A DNA stretch of 6,202 nucleotides from Thermoplasmata archaeon (GTDB taxonomy: Archaea > Thermoplasmatota > Thermoplasmata > Lutacidiplasmatales > UBA184), in assembly GCA_030039525.1 (NCBI GenBank), contig JASHVI010000163.1:1-6202 (forward strand). The letters run 5' to 3'. The notes under the pieces were generated by a model. It made no database searches, had not been told where the DNA came from, and worked only from the letters and a program-made list of their open reading frames with translations. A program made the translations under genes and the position numbers. Of the stretch, positions 1 to 5,917 are shown one piece after another. Within the stretch, counting starts at the first letter, position 1; each line of letters opens with the position of its first letter.

Positions 1-1
1 C

Positions 2-337
2 CCGCCCCCCTCCGCGCCGCTCCCGCCGGAGCTCCAGCGCTACTTCCAGCTCCTCGGGACGGTCGAGAACGCCTCCCGGGCGCTCTTCGTCGGCCCCGAT
101 GACCAGGTCGTCGGCGAGGCCCCGGTGAAGGAGATGATCGAGGCGATCGCAGGCCAGCCGACCGCGCCGCGCGCGGTCGTCTTCGACGGCGTCGTGAGCC
201 AGCGGCTCCTCGACGTCGCGCAGGAGAAGGGCGTCGGCACCGTCGTGGCGAGCCGGCTCGGCGCGATCGGGAAGCTCCCCGAAGGCGTCCGGGTCTTCAC
301 GCGCTCGGACCTGCAGGTGCCCGGCGCTCCGCGCTAG
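2..337 (+). CDS. dnaG: Archaeal DnaG-type primase, C-terminal fragment
   Basis: This is the last ~111 codons of a gene entering from the left edge; the frame is open from base 2 to the TAG at 335-337. The visible protein has the tail pattern I recognise from archaeal DnaG: a segment LPPELQRYFQLLGTVENA leading into RALFVGPDDQVVGEAPVKEM, then AVVFDGVVSQRLLDVAQEKG and a short strand ending VRVFTRSDL. In the family the catalytic TOPRIM domain lies N-terminal to this and is outside the window. Archaeal DnaG is known both as a primase-like enzyme and as a subunit of the archaeal RNA exosome, where it aids poly(A)-rich substrate binding. The role here is taken from the family. The tail after the last recognisable strand (LQVPGAPR) is short and not diagnostic. 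An ATG at 125 lies inside the conserved segment and is not the start. Confidence 0.85.
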   Translation, partial: PPPSAPLPPELQRYFQLLGTVENASRALFVGPDDQVVGEAPVKEMIEAIAGQPTAPRAVVFDGVVSQRLLDVAQEKGVGTVVASRLGAIGKLPEGVRVFTRSDLQVPGAPR

Positions 338-373
338 CGCACCGACCCCACGGCCCGCCCGTCCCGGCCGCCG

Positions 374-380
374 GGTTTAA
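374..380 (+). promoter_or_regulatory. Probable TATA box of the LonB-like gene
   Basis: The 79-bp gap between dnaG and the next gene holds an AT-rich heptamer GTTTAAG inside otherwise very GC-rich sequence. It lies about 40 bp upstream of the GTG start, so a start site near 400-404 would give a leader of about 15 nt containing the Shine-Dalgarno. This suggests that the ATPase has its own promoter and does not depend only on read-through from dnaG. The call rests on base composition and spacing alone. Confidence 0.4.
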
Positions 381-404
381 GCCGAGCCGCTCCGTAAAAA
401 CCTC

Positions 405-413
405 GAGGAGGGG
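405..413 (+). promoter_or_regulatory. Strong Shine-Dalgarno deciding a GTG start
   Basis: The purine run GAGGAGGGG (405-413) contains GGAGG at 407-411, five bases before GTG 417. It supports the GTG as the true start of the LonB-like ATPase and argues against any internal ATG. Confidence 0.7.
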
Positions 414-416
414 CGA

Positions 417-1970
417 GTGGCCGAACCCGCGGATACCGCGACGCCGGGCCGGGGCCTCCCCGCGCTCGACGAGATCGAGACCACCGACCAGATCCCGATC
501 CCCTCCGACCCGCTCGAGCGGGTCATCGGCCAGGAGAAGGCCGTCGAGATCGCCCGGGTCGCCGCCTACCAGCGGCGGCACCTGCTCCTCGTCGGCCCGC
601 CGGGGATCGGGAAGTCGATGACCGCCCAGGCCTTGGCGCTCCACCTCGACCGACCCCGGACCGAGATCCGGATCGTGCACAACCCCGAGAATCCGGAGCG
701 CCCGACCGTCGAGGTCGTCAACCGCGACGAGGTGCACGCCGAGCACGAGGCGCGCCGGTCGACCGAGGGGGAGCTCATCGCCCCGACCGAGGCCCCGGCC
801 TCGGTCGCCGAGCGGCTCGGGTACCGGTGCCCCCGGTGCAGCTTCTACTCGCCGCCGCTCGACCGGTACTGCCCGAGCTGCGGGAACTCGAAGCAGGTCG
901 TGCCGGGCATGGCGCCGGGGAGCGGGAACCCGTTCCGCGACCTCGTCGGGGGGATCCTCGAGCTCACGGTGAGCCCGGGCGGGAACCCCCAGGAGTCGGT
1001 CCGGACGACGCGCCTGCGCAACGGGGTCGAGGAGGTCGTCGGCTACGAGCGGGCCGGGGACAAGATCAAGCTGCTCGACCAGCGGGCGCTCGAGCGCCGG
1101 CGCCAGCTGCAGCGGGAGAGCCCCCGCAAGGTCCTCGTGAAGCTCGACCGCAACAGCTTCGTGATGGCGACCGGCGCGAGCGAGACCGAGCTCCTCGGCG
1201 ACGTCCGCCACGATCCCTACGGGGGCCACCCGCAGCTCGGCACGCTCCCGTACGAACGGACGATCCCGGGGGCGGTCCACGAGGCCCACGAGGGGGTCCT
1301 GTTCCTCGACGAGCTCCCGCACCTCGGCCACCTGCAGCGCCACATCCTCACCGCGATGCAGGAGAAGCGGTTCCCGATCACCGGCCGCAACCCCCAGTCG
1401 GGGGGCGCCTCCGTCCGGGTCGACAGCGTCCCCTGCGACTTCATCCTCGTGGCCGCCGCGAACATCGCGGACATCCCGAAGATCCTCGCCCCGCTCCGGT
1501 CCCGCATCGCCGGGGGCGGCTACGAGGTCCTGCTCGAGACCTCGATGCCGGACACCGAGCGCAACCGGATGCGCCTCGCCCAGTTCTGCGCCCAGGAGAT
1601 CGCGACCGACGGCCGGATCCGGCCGGCGACCCGCGAGGCGGTCGAGGAGCTGATCCGGGAGGCGCGTCGCCGGGCGGAAGCCCTCGACGGCCGCAAGAAC
1701 GCGCTCACCCTACGGCTCCGGGAGCTCGGGGGCCTCATCCGGACGGCCGGCGACCTCGCGGCGATCGAGCGCAGCGAGCACCTCGAAGCCTCCCACGTCC
1801 GGGAGGCGATGCTCCGGGCGCGCTCCATCGAGGAGCAGATCAAGGACGTCTACGGGTCGTTCTACGGCGGGATCCAGCGGGACGTCTCCGAGGCGCAGCG
1901 CCAGAGCATGGGCTACTACCAGTGGAACGAGCACGCCGATCCCGGCGGCGCGCCGGGCGGCTACGGCTGA
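417..1970 (+). CDS. LonB-like AAA+ ATPase without protease domain, with zinc-ribbon insert
   Basis: This is a 517-aa protein with a GTG start set by the Shine-Dalgarno just upstream. The order of motifs follows archaeal LonB. They are an N-terminal VIGQEKAVEIARVAA helix (36-50), Walker A GPPGIGKS (60-67, Lys66), the LonB signature TGASETELLGDVRHDPYGG (252-270), Walker B VLFLDE (294-299), TAMQEKRFPITG (312-323), VPCDFILVAAANI with a sensor-1-type Asn349, the arginine-finger-like RSRI (361-364), and a helical lid ending LRLRELGGLIRTAGD (432-446). Two things are unusual. First, the insert between Walker A and B, which carries two membrane helices in typical LonB, has no hydrophobic segment. It instead contains a zinc ribbon CPRC-x10-CPSC (Cys138, 141, 152, 155). 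Second, the protein ends about 50 residues after the lid in a Gly/Tyr-rich tail, where the Ser-Lys S16 protease domain should follow. That domain is not found downstream in any frame, so this is not a simple frameshift. I infer a soluble ATPase acting as an unfoldase or remodeller. Its substrate and partner are unknown. Lon in the strict sense is unlikely because it cannot cleave. Confidence 0.85.
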   Translation: MAEPADTATPGRGLPALDEIETTDQIPIPSDPLERVIGQEKAVEIARVAAYQRRHLLLVGPPGIGKSMTAQALALHLDRPRTEIRIVHNPENPERPTVEVVNRDEVHAEHEARRSTEGELIAPTEAPASVAERLGYRCPRCSFYSPPLDRYCPSCGNSKQVVPGMAPGSGNPFRDLVGGILELTVSPGGNPQESVRTTRLRNGVEEVVGYERAGDKIKLLDQRALERRRQLQRESPRKVLVKLDRNSFVMATGASETELLGDVRHDPYGGHPQLGTLPYERTIPGAVHEAHEGVLFLDELPHLGHLQRHILTAMQEKRFPITGRNPQSGGASVRVDSVPCDFILVAAANIADIPKILAPLRSRIAGGGYEVLLETSMPDTERNRMRLAQFCAQEIATDGRIRPATREAVEELIREARRRAEALDGRKNALTLRLRELGGLIRTAGDLAAIERSEHLEASHVREAMLRARSIEEQIKDVYGSFYGGIQRDVSEAQRQSMGYYQWNEHADPGGAPGGYG

Positions 1971-2016
1971 ACGACCCCCCCGGGGCCCGCTGCTCCTGCT
2001 CCACAACCCGTAACTA

Positions 2017-2036
2017 CCGAGGAGGGAACTCCCCGG
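2017..2036 (+). promoter_or_regulatory. Hairpin in the leader of the surface-protein gene
   Basis: In the 80-bp gap after the ATPase, CCG-A-GGAG and CTCC-C-CGG (2017-2024 and 2029-2036) can form a stem with one A-C mismatch and a GGAA loop of the GNRA class. The stem buries a good Shine-Dalgarno-like GGAGG (2021-2025). That GGAGG is 25 nt from the ATG, too far to be the functional one. The nearer GGAG (2039-2042, eight bases before ATG 2051) stays free. It could be a leader element or part of a transcription end for the upstream gene. No T-run follows it, and I see no convincing TATA box in the gap. Confidence 0.3.
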
Positions 2037-2050
2037 TCGGAGCCGTGACG

Positions 2051-4315
2051 ATGGGCCGCACGCCGGCGGCGATCCTTCTGGCCGCCCTGCTGATCCTGAG
2101 CGGACTGGCCGGGCTCGGCGCCGCCGCTTCCGGGGCTCCCCGGTCTCCCCCTCCGGCCGCCTCCCACCCGCCGACCTCCGCCTGGCAGAACGCCTCGGCG
2201 GTGGTGCAGGGCACCATCCCGCAGGACGCGGTGGCGACCTACGATCCCTCGATCCCCGCGGTCCTCGGCGTGACGCCGAACCCTTCGACCGGGACGGTGA
2301 CCACCTTCACCTACCGGGCCGGCCTCTTCACCAACCTCAGCCCGGCGAGGTCTCCCCCCTCGACCGGGGTGCTCCTCTACGACGTCGCGCTCGCCGCCCC
2401 GGTCCTCTTGGTGCAGAACCACAGTGGGATCGGGCTCTGGCGGTACGCGAGCGGGAACTGGACCCTCGTCCCGGCCACCCCGGCGCCGGACCCGCGCTCG
2501 GGGCAGGTATGGACCAGCGCGTACGACGCCCTCGACCAGGAGATCGTCCTCCTCCTCGAGGGCGGCTACACCTGGACCGAGCGCGCGGGCTCCTGGACCA
2601 ACCTCACCTCCACGCAGGGATCCCGCATCAACGGCAGCGCCGACAGCGGGGTCCTGAACCTCGCCTACGATTCGACCGACGAGGTCGTCGTCTTCTTCGG
2701 CAACTCGACCCTCCCCGCCCCCGGGAACGTCTCGGGAAGCGGAGCGACCTGGATCTTCACCGCCGGGAACTGGACCGAGCTCTGCGGATCCTGTGCCCCG
2801 TTCGCCACGGACCCGTTCTCGGTGACCAACGACCCCGCGGACGACGGGCTGCTCGTCTTCGGTGGGAACGGCTCGGAGGACGCCAACACGACCTGGGAGT
2901 ACCACGGCGGGGAGTGGACCCCGGTCCTCGGCGGCGCGTCGCCGGGCCCGCGCACCGGCGCCGCCTTCGTGGACGACCTCGCCGACGGCTACCCGATCCT
3001 CTTCGGGGGCACGGCCCTCGTGTTTCCCTGGAACTCGTACTCCGAGTGCTGGTGGTGGGGGGGCCCGGGCCTCGCCCACTTCCGGATCGGGTTCCACGTG
3101 GTCCCCTCGAACGGGGGCGTCGTCCGGTGGAACGGGGTGCCGCACGCGAACAATTCCACCACCCTGGTGACGCTGGGCTCCTATCCCCTCGAGTTCGTCC
3201 CGGCCGGGCCGACCCCGAGCAGCGCCCCCTCGGGAATCTCCTGGTACCGCGTCGCGAACTGGTCCGTCTCCGCCGGGCTCGCCGCGGTCGGTCAGACGGT
3301 CTTCGTCAACTCGACCGGCGGCGAGGTCTTCCTGAACCTCACCCCGTACCCCGTCGTCTCGGTATCCTCCGGGGGCTGCGGCCCGGCGATCGTCAACGGG
3401 ACCGACCTCCCGTCGCCCTCCGTGATCAACCTGATCGCGGGCGAGACCTACCCGCTCAACGCCACGACGTGCACGGCGGCCCAGTTCGACGGCTGGGACG
3501 TCGGCGGCGGGATCGCGGTCGCGAACGTCACCGCCGCCAACACGACGCTCACCGTCCTCTCCAACGGGACGCTCCGCGCGGCCTACTCGGGGGTCGGCTC
3601 CGGGCCGGCGCTCGGGGCCTTCTCGGCGGCGCCGGATCCGGTCGTGTTCGGAGGGACCAGCGCGATCACCGTCGAGGCGCTCGCCGGCGAACCGCCGTAC
3701 ACGTACGCGTACTCCGGGCTCCCTCCCGGGTGCGGCTCCGCCAACGCCTCCGTGCTGAACTGCACCCCCACGCGCCTCGGATCCTACTACGTGAGCGTGA
3801 CCGTGACCGACGTGCTCGGGAGCTCGGTCACCGCGCAGCTGACGCTCCGGGTGGAGGAGGCGATCCCGCCGCCCTCGGTCGGGGCCTTCCTCCTCAGCGC
3901 GGGACCGATCGTGCTCGGGCAGTCGACCACGCTCGAGGTCTACGTCGACGGCGGCGCGCCGCCGTTCCAGTACTACTACAACGGGCTGCCGCCGGGATGC
4001 GGGACCCACGACACCGGCAACCTCACCTGCCTGCCGAAGGCCACCGGGCTCTACCACGTCACGGTCACCCTCGCCGACGCCAAGGGCCGGCTCGCGAGCG
4101 CCACGCTCACCCTGCTGGTCCAGCCCTCCGGAAGCTGGATCGCCCAGGCGGCCGCCGACCCGCTCGTGTGGACCCTGGCGGGGGTCGGCGGGGGGCTCCT
4201 CGTCGGAATCGTCGCCGGGCGGCGATGGGCGACCCGCGCTTCGCGGACCGCGGTCGGGTCCGCCGGGACCCCGCCGCGAGATCCGGAAGTCCAAAGCGAT
4301 ATGACCCGGGGCTAG
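2051..4315 (+). CDS. Exported kelch / InlB-like / Ig-like surface protein with C-terminal membrane anchor
   Basis: This is a 754-aa protein. The ATG at 2051 is chosen because GGAG sits eight bases upstream and a signal peptide follows directly; a GTG at 2045 is possible. Residues 1-26 form a signal peptide (MGRTPAAILLAALLILSG then an AAAS stretch). Residues ~64-322 look like a kelch or galactose-oxidase-type propeller: a G-x-[W/F]-T motif recurs at 91, 135, 180, 239 and 287, spaced 44-59 residues, with hydrophobic strands ending in GG (such as LLVFGGN) between. Residues ~344-512 resemble divergent InlB B-repeats, most clearly FDGWDVGGG (479 on) leading to LRAAYSG. Two related Ig-like domains follow (520-608 and 609-692), then a hydrophobic helix at ~704-722 and a short basic tail. 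Around twenty N-x-S/T sequons and paired cysteines fit an extracellular, glycosylated protein. Adhesion or glycan binding is plausible, but no catalytic residues are recognisable. The frame is uninterrupted. Confidence 0.8.
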   Translation: MGRTPAAILLAALLILSGLAGLGAAASGAPRSPPPAASHPPTSAWQNASAVVQGTIPQDAVATYDPSIPAVLGVTPNPSTGTVTTFTYRAGLFTNLSPARSPPSTGVLLYDVALAAPVLLVQNHSGIGLWRYASGNWTLVPATPAPDPRSGQVWTSAYDALDQEIVLLLEGGYTWTERAGSWTNLTSTQGSRINGSADSGVLNLAYDSTDEVVVFFGNSTLPAPGNVSGSGATWIFTAGNWTELCGSCAPFATDPFSVTNDPADDGLLVFGGNGSEDANTTWEYHGGEWTPVLGGASPGPRTGAAFVDDLADGYPILFGGTALVFPWNSYSECWWWGGPGLAHFRIGFHVVPSNGGVVRWNGVPHANNSTTLVTLGSYPLEFVPAGPTPSSAPSGISWYRVANWSVSAGLAAVGQTVFVNSTGGEVFLNLTPYPVVSVSSGGCGPAIVNGTDLPSPSVINLIAGETYPLNATTCTAAQFDGWDVGGGIAVANVTAANTTLTVLSNGTLRAAYSGVGSGPALGAFSAAPDPVVFGGTSAITVEALAGEPPYTYAYSGLPPGCGSANASVLNCTPTRLGSYYVSVTVTDVLGSSVTAQLTLRVEEAIPPPSVGAFLLSAGPIVLGQSTTLEVYVDGGAPPFQYYYNGLPPGCGTHDTGNLTCLPKATGLYHVTVTLADAKGRLASATLTLLVQPSGSWIAQAAADPLVWTLAGVGGGLLVGIVAGRRWATRASRTAVGSAGTPPRDPEVQSDMTRG
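3608..4130 (+). repeat. Tandem Ig-like domain duplication inside the surface protein
   Basis: Two consecutive units of about 85-89 codons (3608-3874 and 3875-4130) share a pattern. Each starts with an xLGAF or SVGAF strand, then VVFGGTS or IVLGQST, a run of aromatics before GLPPGCG, a second cysteine in NCTP or TCLP, and an ending like YxVxVTxxDxxG...LTL.V. Each unit has one PPGCG cysteine and one in the following strand, which suggests one disulfide per domain. The copies have diverged widely at the DNA level, so the duplication is old. It is a protein-level repeat and not a mobile element. Confidence 0.7.
4298..4304 (+). promoter_or_regulatory. Possible tRNA promoter box inside the 3' end of the surface-protein gene
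   Basis: GATATGA, preceded by the A-rich CCAAAGC, is centred about 28 bp before the first base of tRNA-Val, the usual archaeal TATA-to-start distance. It overlaps the last codons of the upstream gene (the Asp-Met before the C-terminus). It is a weak match that is notable mainly for its position. Confidence 0.35.
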
Positions 4316-4328
4316 GTCCGCCGCCCGC

Positions 4329-4401
4329 GGGCGCGTAGTCTAGCGGTTATGACGTCACCCTGACACGGTGAAGGCCGCCAGTTCGAATCTGGCCGCGCCC
4401 A
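4329..4401 (+). tRNA. tRNA-Val (anticodon GAC)
   Basis: The sequence folds completely as a 73-nt cloverleaf. The acceptor stem is GGGCGCG (4329-4335) with CGCGCCC (4394-4400). The D stem is GTC/GAC (4338-4340, 4351-4353) around a loop containing GG. The anticodon stem is TCACC/GGTGA (4355-4359, 4367-4371) with the 7-nt loop CTGACAC, so the anticodon GAC is at 4362-4364. A 5-nt variable loop follows. The T stem is GCCAG/CTGGC with the loop TTCGAAT (4382-4388), and the discriminator is A4401. All stems are fully paired. There is no intron, and the 3' CCA is not encoded, so it must be added after transcription. It should read GTC and GTT; GTC is the common valine codon in the neighbouring genes. 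It starts 13 bp after the stop of the surface-protein gene. Confidence 0.96.
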
Positions 4402-4402
4402 T

Positions 4403-4424
4403 CCCCCGATCGGGGGTATCCCCC
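4403..4424 (+). promoter_or_regulatory. Competing C/G-tract hairpins directly after tRNA-Val
   Basis: Immediately after the tRNA there are three tracts: CCCCC (4403-4407), GGGGG (4412-4416) and CCCCC (4420-4424). The first two form a perfect 14-bp palindrome with GATC at its centre. The second and third form another stem with a TAT loop. The G tract can pair with only one C tract at a time. The element may help form the tRNA 3' end or stop transcription. No T-run, the usual archaeal termination signal, follows it, so the role is a guess. Confidence 0.3.
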
Positions 4425-4760
4425 GCACCACGACCCGCGGATGCCCCCCCGCACCCCGGCGTCGGGGCACCCAGTTGTCCTCCCGGCGGCCCCGCCGTCC
4501 GCTGGTCCGAGGATCGAGGGGCGACGTGCCTAACGCCGCCGCCAGTCACAGGTCCCAGCCCGCCGAGGGTTCGACGGGCCGCGATGCGGAGGCAGGACAG
4601 GGCCGGTGCCGCCGTGGAGGTGCGGCGATCGAGTCTCCGATGAACGCCGCGTCGCACCCCCCCTTCGAGGGAACGGCAACACCCGCGGGGCCCCTCGTCC
4701 CCTCCCGGCCGCGGCGGGGCGGTTCGGCCCACGAGGCGCGCTCGCGGGCATCGAGGGTGC
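4425..4760 (+). other. Intergenic stretch with GC-rich inverted repeats, no convincing gene
   Basis: I find no gene with a ribosome binding site or a recognisable product here. The reading frames that stay open give Arg/Pro/Gly/Ser-rich translations typical of chance openness in GC-rich DNA. Small inverted repeats are present: CCCCG/CGGGG (4454-4458, 4463-4467, loop GCGT), CGGCG/CGCCG (4484-4488, 4493-4497, loop GCCC) and GCCCG/CGGGC (4558-4562, 4575-4579). I cannot match the stretch to RNase P RNA, SRP RNA or a C/D-box guide RNA. The spacing of these short stems could be chance at this base composition. Confidence 0.4.
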
Positions 4761-4768
4761 CGAGTTCG

Positions 4769-4775
4769 TATAAAG
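4769..4775 (+). promoter_or_regulatory. TATA box of the secreted-protein gene
   Basis: TATAAAG lies in the context CGTATAAAGTAGG and is the clearest TATA-box match in the window, standing out from GC-rich surroundings. Transcription should start about 25 bp downstream, near 4797-4801, giving a 5' leader of around 45-50 nt before ATG 4846. That leader holds a hairpin and a Shine-Dalgarno. Confidence 0.65.
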
Positions 4776-4807
4776 TAGGGCGAGCGGTTCCCCCGTCGGA
4801 ACGAAGC

Positions 4808-4832
4808 GCTCCCGCCGGGATCGCTCGGGAGC
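4808..4832 (+). promoter_or_regulatory. 5' leader hairpin before the secreted-protein gene
   Basis: GCTCCCG (4808-4814) and CGGGAGC (4826-4832) are perfect complements with an 11-nt loop. The stem occupies most of the predicted leader and ends four bases before the Shine-Dalgarno. It may protect the mRNA or tune translation. This is inferred from position only. Confidence 0.4.
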
Positions 4833-4836
4833 ACAC

Positions 4837-4842
4837 GGAGGG
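4837..4842 (+). promoter_or_regulatory. Shine-Dalgarno of the secreted-protein gene
   Basis: GGAGGG sits three bases before ATG 4846. It favours this start over the in-frame ATG at 4864, which has only a weak purine stretch upstream. The spacing is short, although the LonB-like gene, with its GGAGG five bases before GTG, also has a close site. Confidence 0.6.
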
Positions 4843-4845
4843 CAA

Positions 4846-5730
4846 ATGATCGAAGTCGGGCCGATGGATCGGAAAGCCGTCGGAAGAGGAGTTCGCCACG
4901 GGGGTCTGATCGCCGCAGCGGGCACCTTCCTGGTGGTGCTCCTGGTCGCGCTCGTCCCCGTCTCGCAGGCGGCGGCCGCGAGACCGCTGACCATTATTCC
5001 GATCAACTCGCTGGCCGATACGTACTACACCGTCACGGATTACGGGGGTTGCGCGACGGCCAAGGTCGTCCACGCTCCCGCGTTCTCGTACACCACCCAT
5101 GAGTTCAAGGGCGCCGCCGCGACCACGGCCCCCTACTGTCCGTCGGGGTGGTCCACCAACGAGGGGACGGTCAACGAGGAACTCGTCCTGCAAACGACGC
5201 CCGCCTCCTTCGCGCACAGCGGCAACTACCTGGTGAAGTTCGTGTGGAATTTCACGGTGGACGAGACGTGGGACTTTTCCCCGTTCTCGAAGTGCGTGAT
5301 CAACTACGCGAATCCGACGTCGGAATGTGCGACCGGGGCCTGGGTCGAGCTCGAGGCGCTCGCGGTCATCTACGACGATTCGAACTCTACGTGGGGGCCG
5401 TACGGCGAGGGCTATGCGGAGTCGGGCGTCGTCGCGGCGGTCACGTCCAACTACGTCGAGAACTTCACTTTCGGGAACTACTCGGGCGGCCCGACCGGCG
5501 CGGGGTCTTTCTCCGGCTACGTGAACGGCACGACGACGCTCCACCTCTCCGGGTCGAGTTCCATCGTCCGATCGGACACCTACACCATCCAGGCGTTGGT
5601 CGCCGTGGACGCCGGCGCCTATGCGCTCGCGGTCAACGCCAAGGCCACGGGCAAGGCTCTGGCTTCGGCCTCGGTGAACTGCGCGACCGCGGGAAACCAC
5701 GGGCTCCTGCGATCGGTGACGGAGAGCTAG
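4846..5730 (+). CDS. Secreted protein of unknown function
   Basis: This is a 294-aa protein that I do not recognise. Residues 1-20 are basic (MDRKAVGRGVRH). A hydrophobic core at ~21-39 (LIAAAGTFLVVLLVALVPV) follows, and then SQAAAA, giving a classic signal peptide with likely cleavage near residue 45. The mature part is rich in Thr, Ser, Tyr, Val and Gly with alternating hydrophobic residues, suggesting a beta-rich fold. It has five cysteines (69, 98, 150, 161, 279) and several sequons (NFT, NST, NYS, NGT). There is no second membrane helix and no sorting motif, so it is probably released or held non-covalently. No catalytic motif is visible. It appears to have its own promoter: TATA box, hairpin leader and Shine-Dalgarno lie upstream. 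By eye, third codon positions carry more A/T (ATT, GAT, TTT, ACT) than in the LonB-like gene. That could reflect lower expression, relaxed selection or transfer. The stop is TAG at 5728-5730. Confidence 0.75.
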   Translation: MIEVGPMDRKAVGRGVRHGGLIAAAGTFLVVLLVALVPVSQAAAARPLTIIPINSLADTYYTVTDYGGCATAKVVHAPAFSYTTHEFKGAAATTAPYCPSGWSTNEGTVNEELVLQTTPASFAHSGNYLVKFVWNFTVDETWDFSPFSKCVINYANPTSECATGAWVELEALAVIYDDSNSTWGPYGEGYAESGVVAAVTSNYVENFTFGNYSGGPTGAGSFSGYVNGTTTLHLSGSSSIVRSDTYTIQALVAVDAGAYALAVNAKATGKALASASVNCATAGNHGLLRSVTES

Positions 5731-5837
5731 GGCGCGGGACCTCCCTGCGGGGGCTCGATGCGCGCCCGGATGGGGGTCCCGTGGGGAGGCTAGGTTCGGT
5801 CGCCGATGGAGGAGCGACCCTGGACCCCCCGGGCAGG

Positions 5838-5879
5838 TCCGAGGGACCGGAGGAACTCGATTCCCCTCGGGTCCCTGGA
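5838..5879 (+). repeat. Long imperfect hairpin
   Basis: AGGGACC (5842-5848) pairs with GGTCCCT (5870-5876). The stem continues inward after a G-G mismatch as GAGG/CCTC (5850-5853, 5865-5868), and outward past a bulged G5841 as TCC/GGA (5838-5840, 5877-5879). About 14 pairs in all make this the strongest secondary structure I can find in the non-coding DNA apart from the tRNA. Confidence 0.45.
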
Positions 5880-5917
5880 GCCGGGAGACACGAAAGTCTC
5901 GGGACCGGATCCGCGGT

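Noticed and set aside
827..2050. Upstream extension of the surface-protein frame through the ATPase gene
   Set aside because: The frame is open but overlaps the LonB-like gene and translates to Arg/Pro-rich sequence. The signal peptide and a Shine-Dalgarno place the real start at 2051.
1961..4294. 777-codon minus-strand open frame opposite the surface-protein gene
   Set aside because: The translation is Arg/Gly/Asp/Glu-rich low complexity, the usual shadow of a high-GC gene. The + strand frame has a signal peptide, repeats and a membrane anchor.
5730..5767. GGGCGCG and CGCGCCC, identical to the tRNA-Val acceptor strands, flanking 24 bp after the secreted-protein gene
   Set aside because: I considered a tRNA remnant or attachment-site duplication. 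The sequence around the heptamers does not match the tRNA, there is no integrase, and GC-only heptamers are expected several times by chance in this composition.
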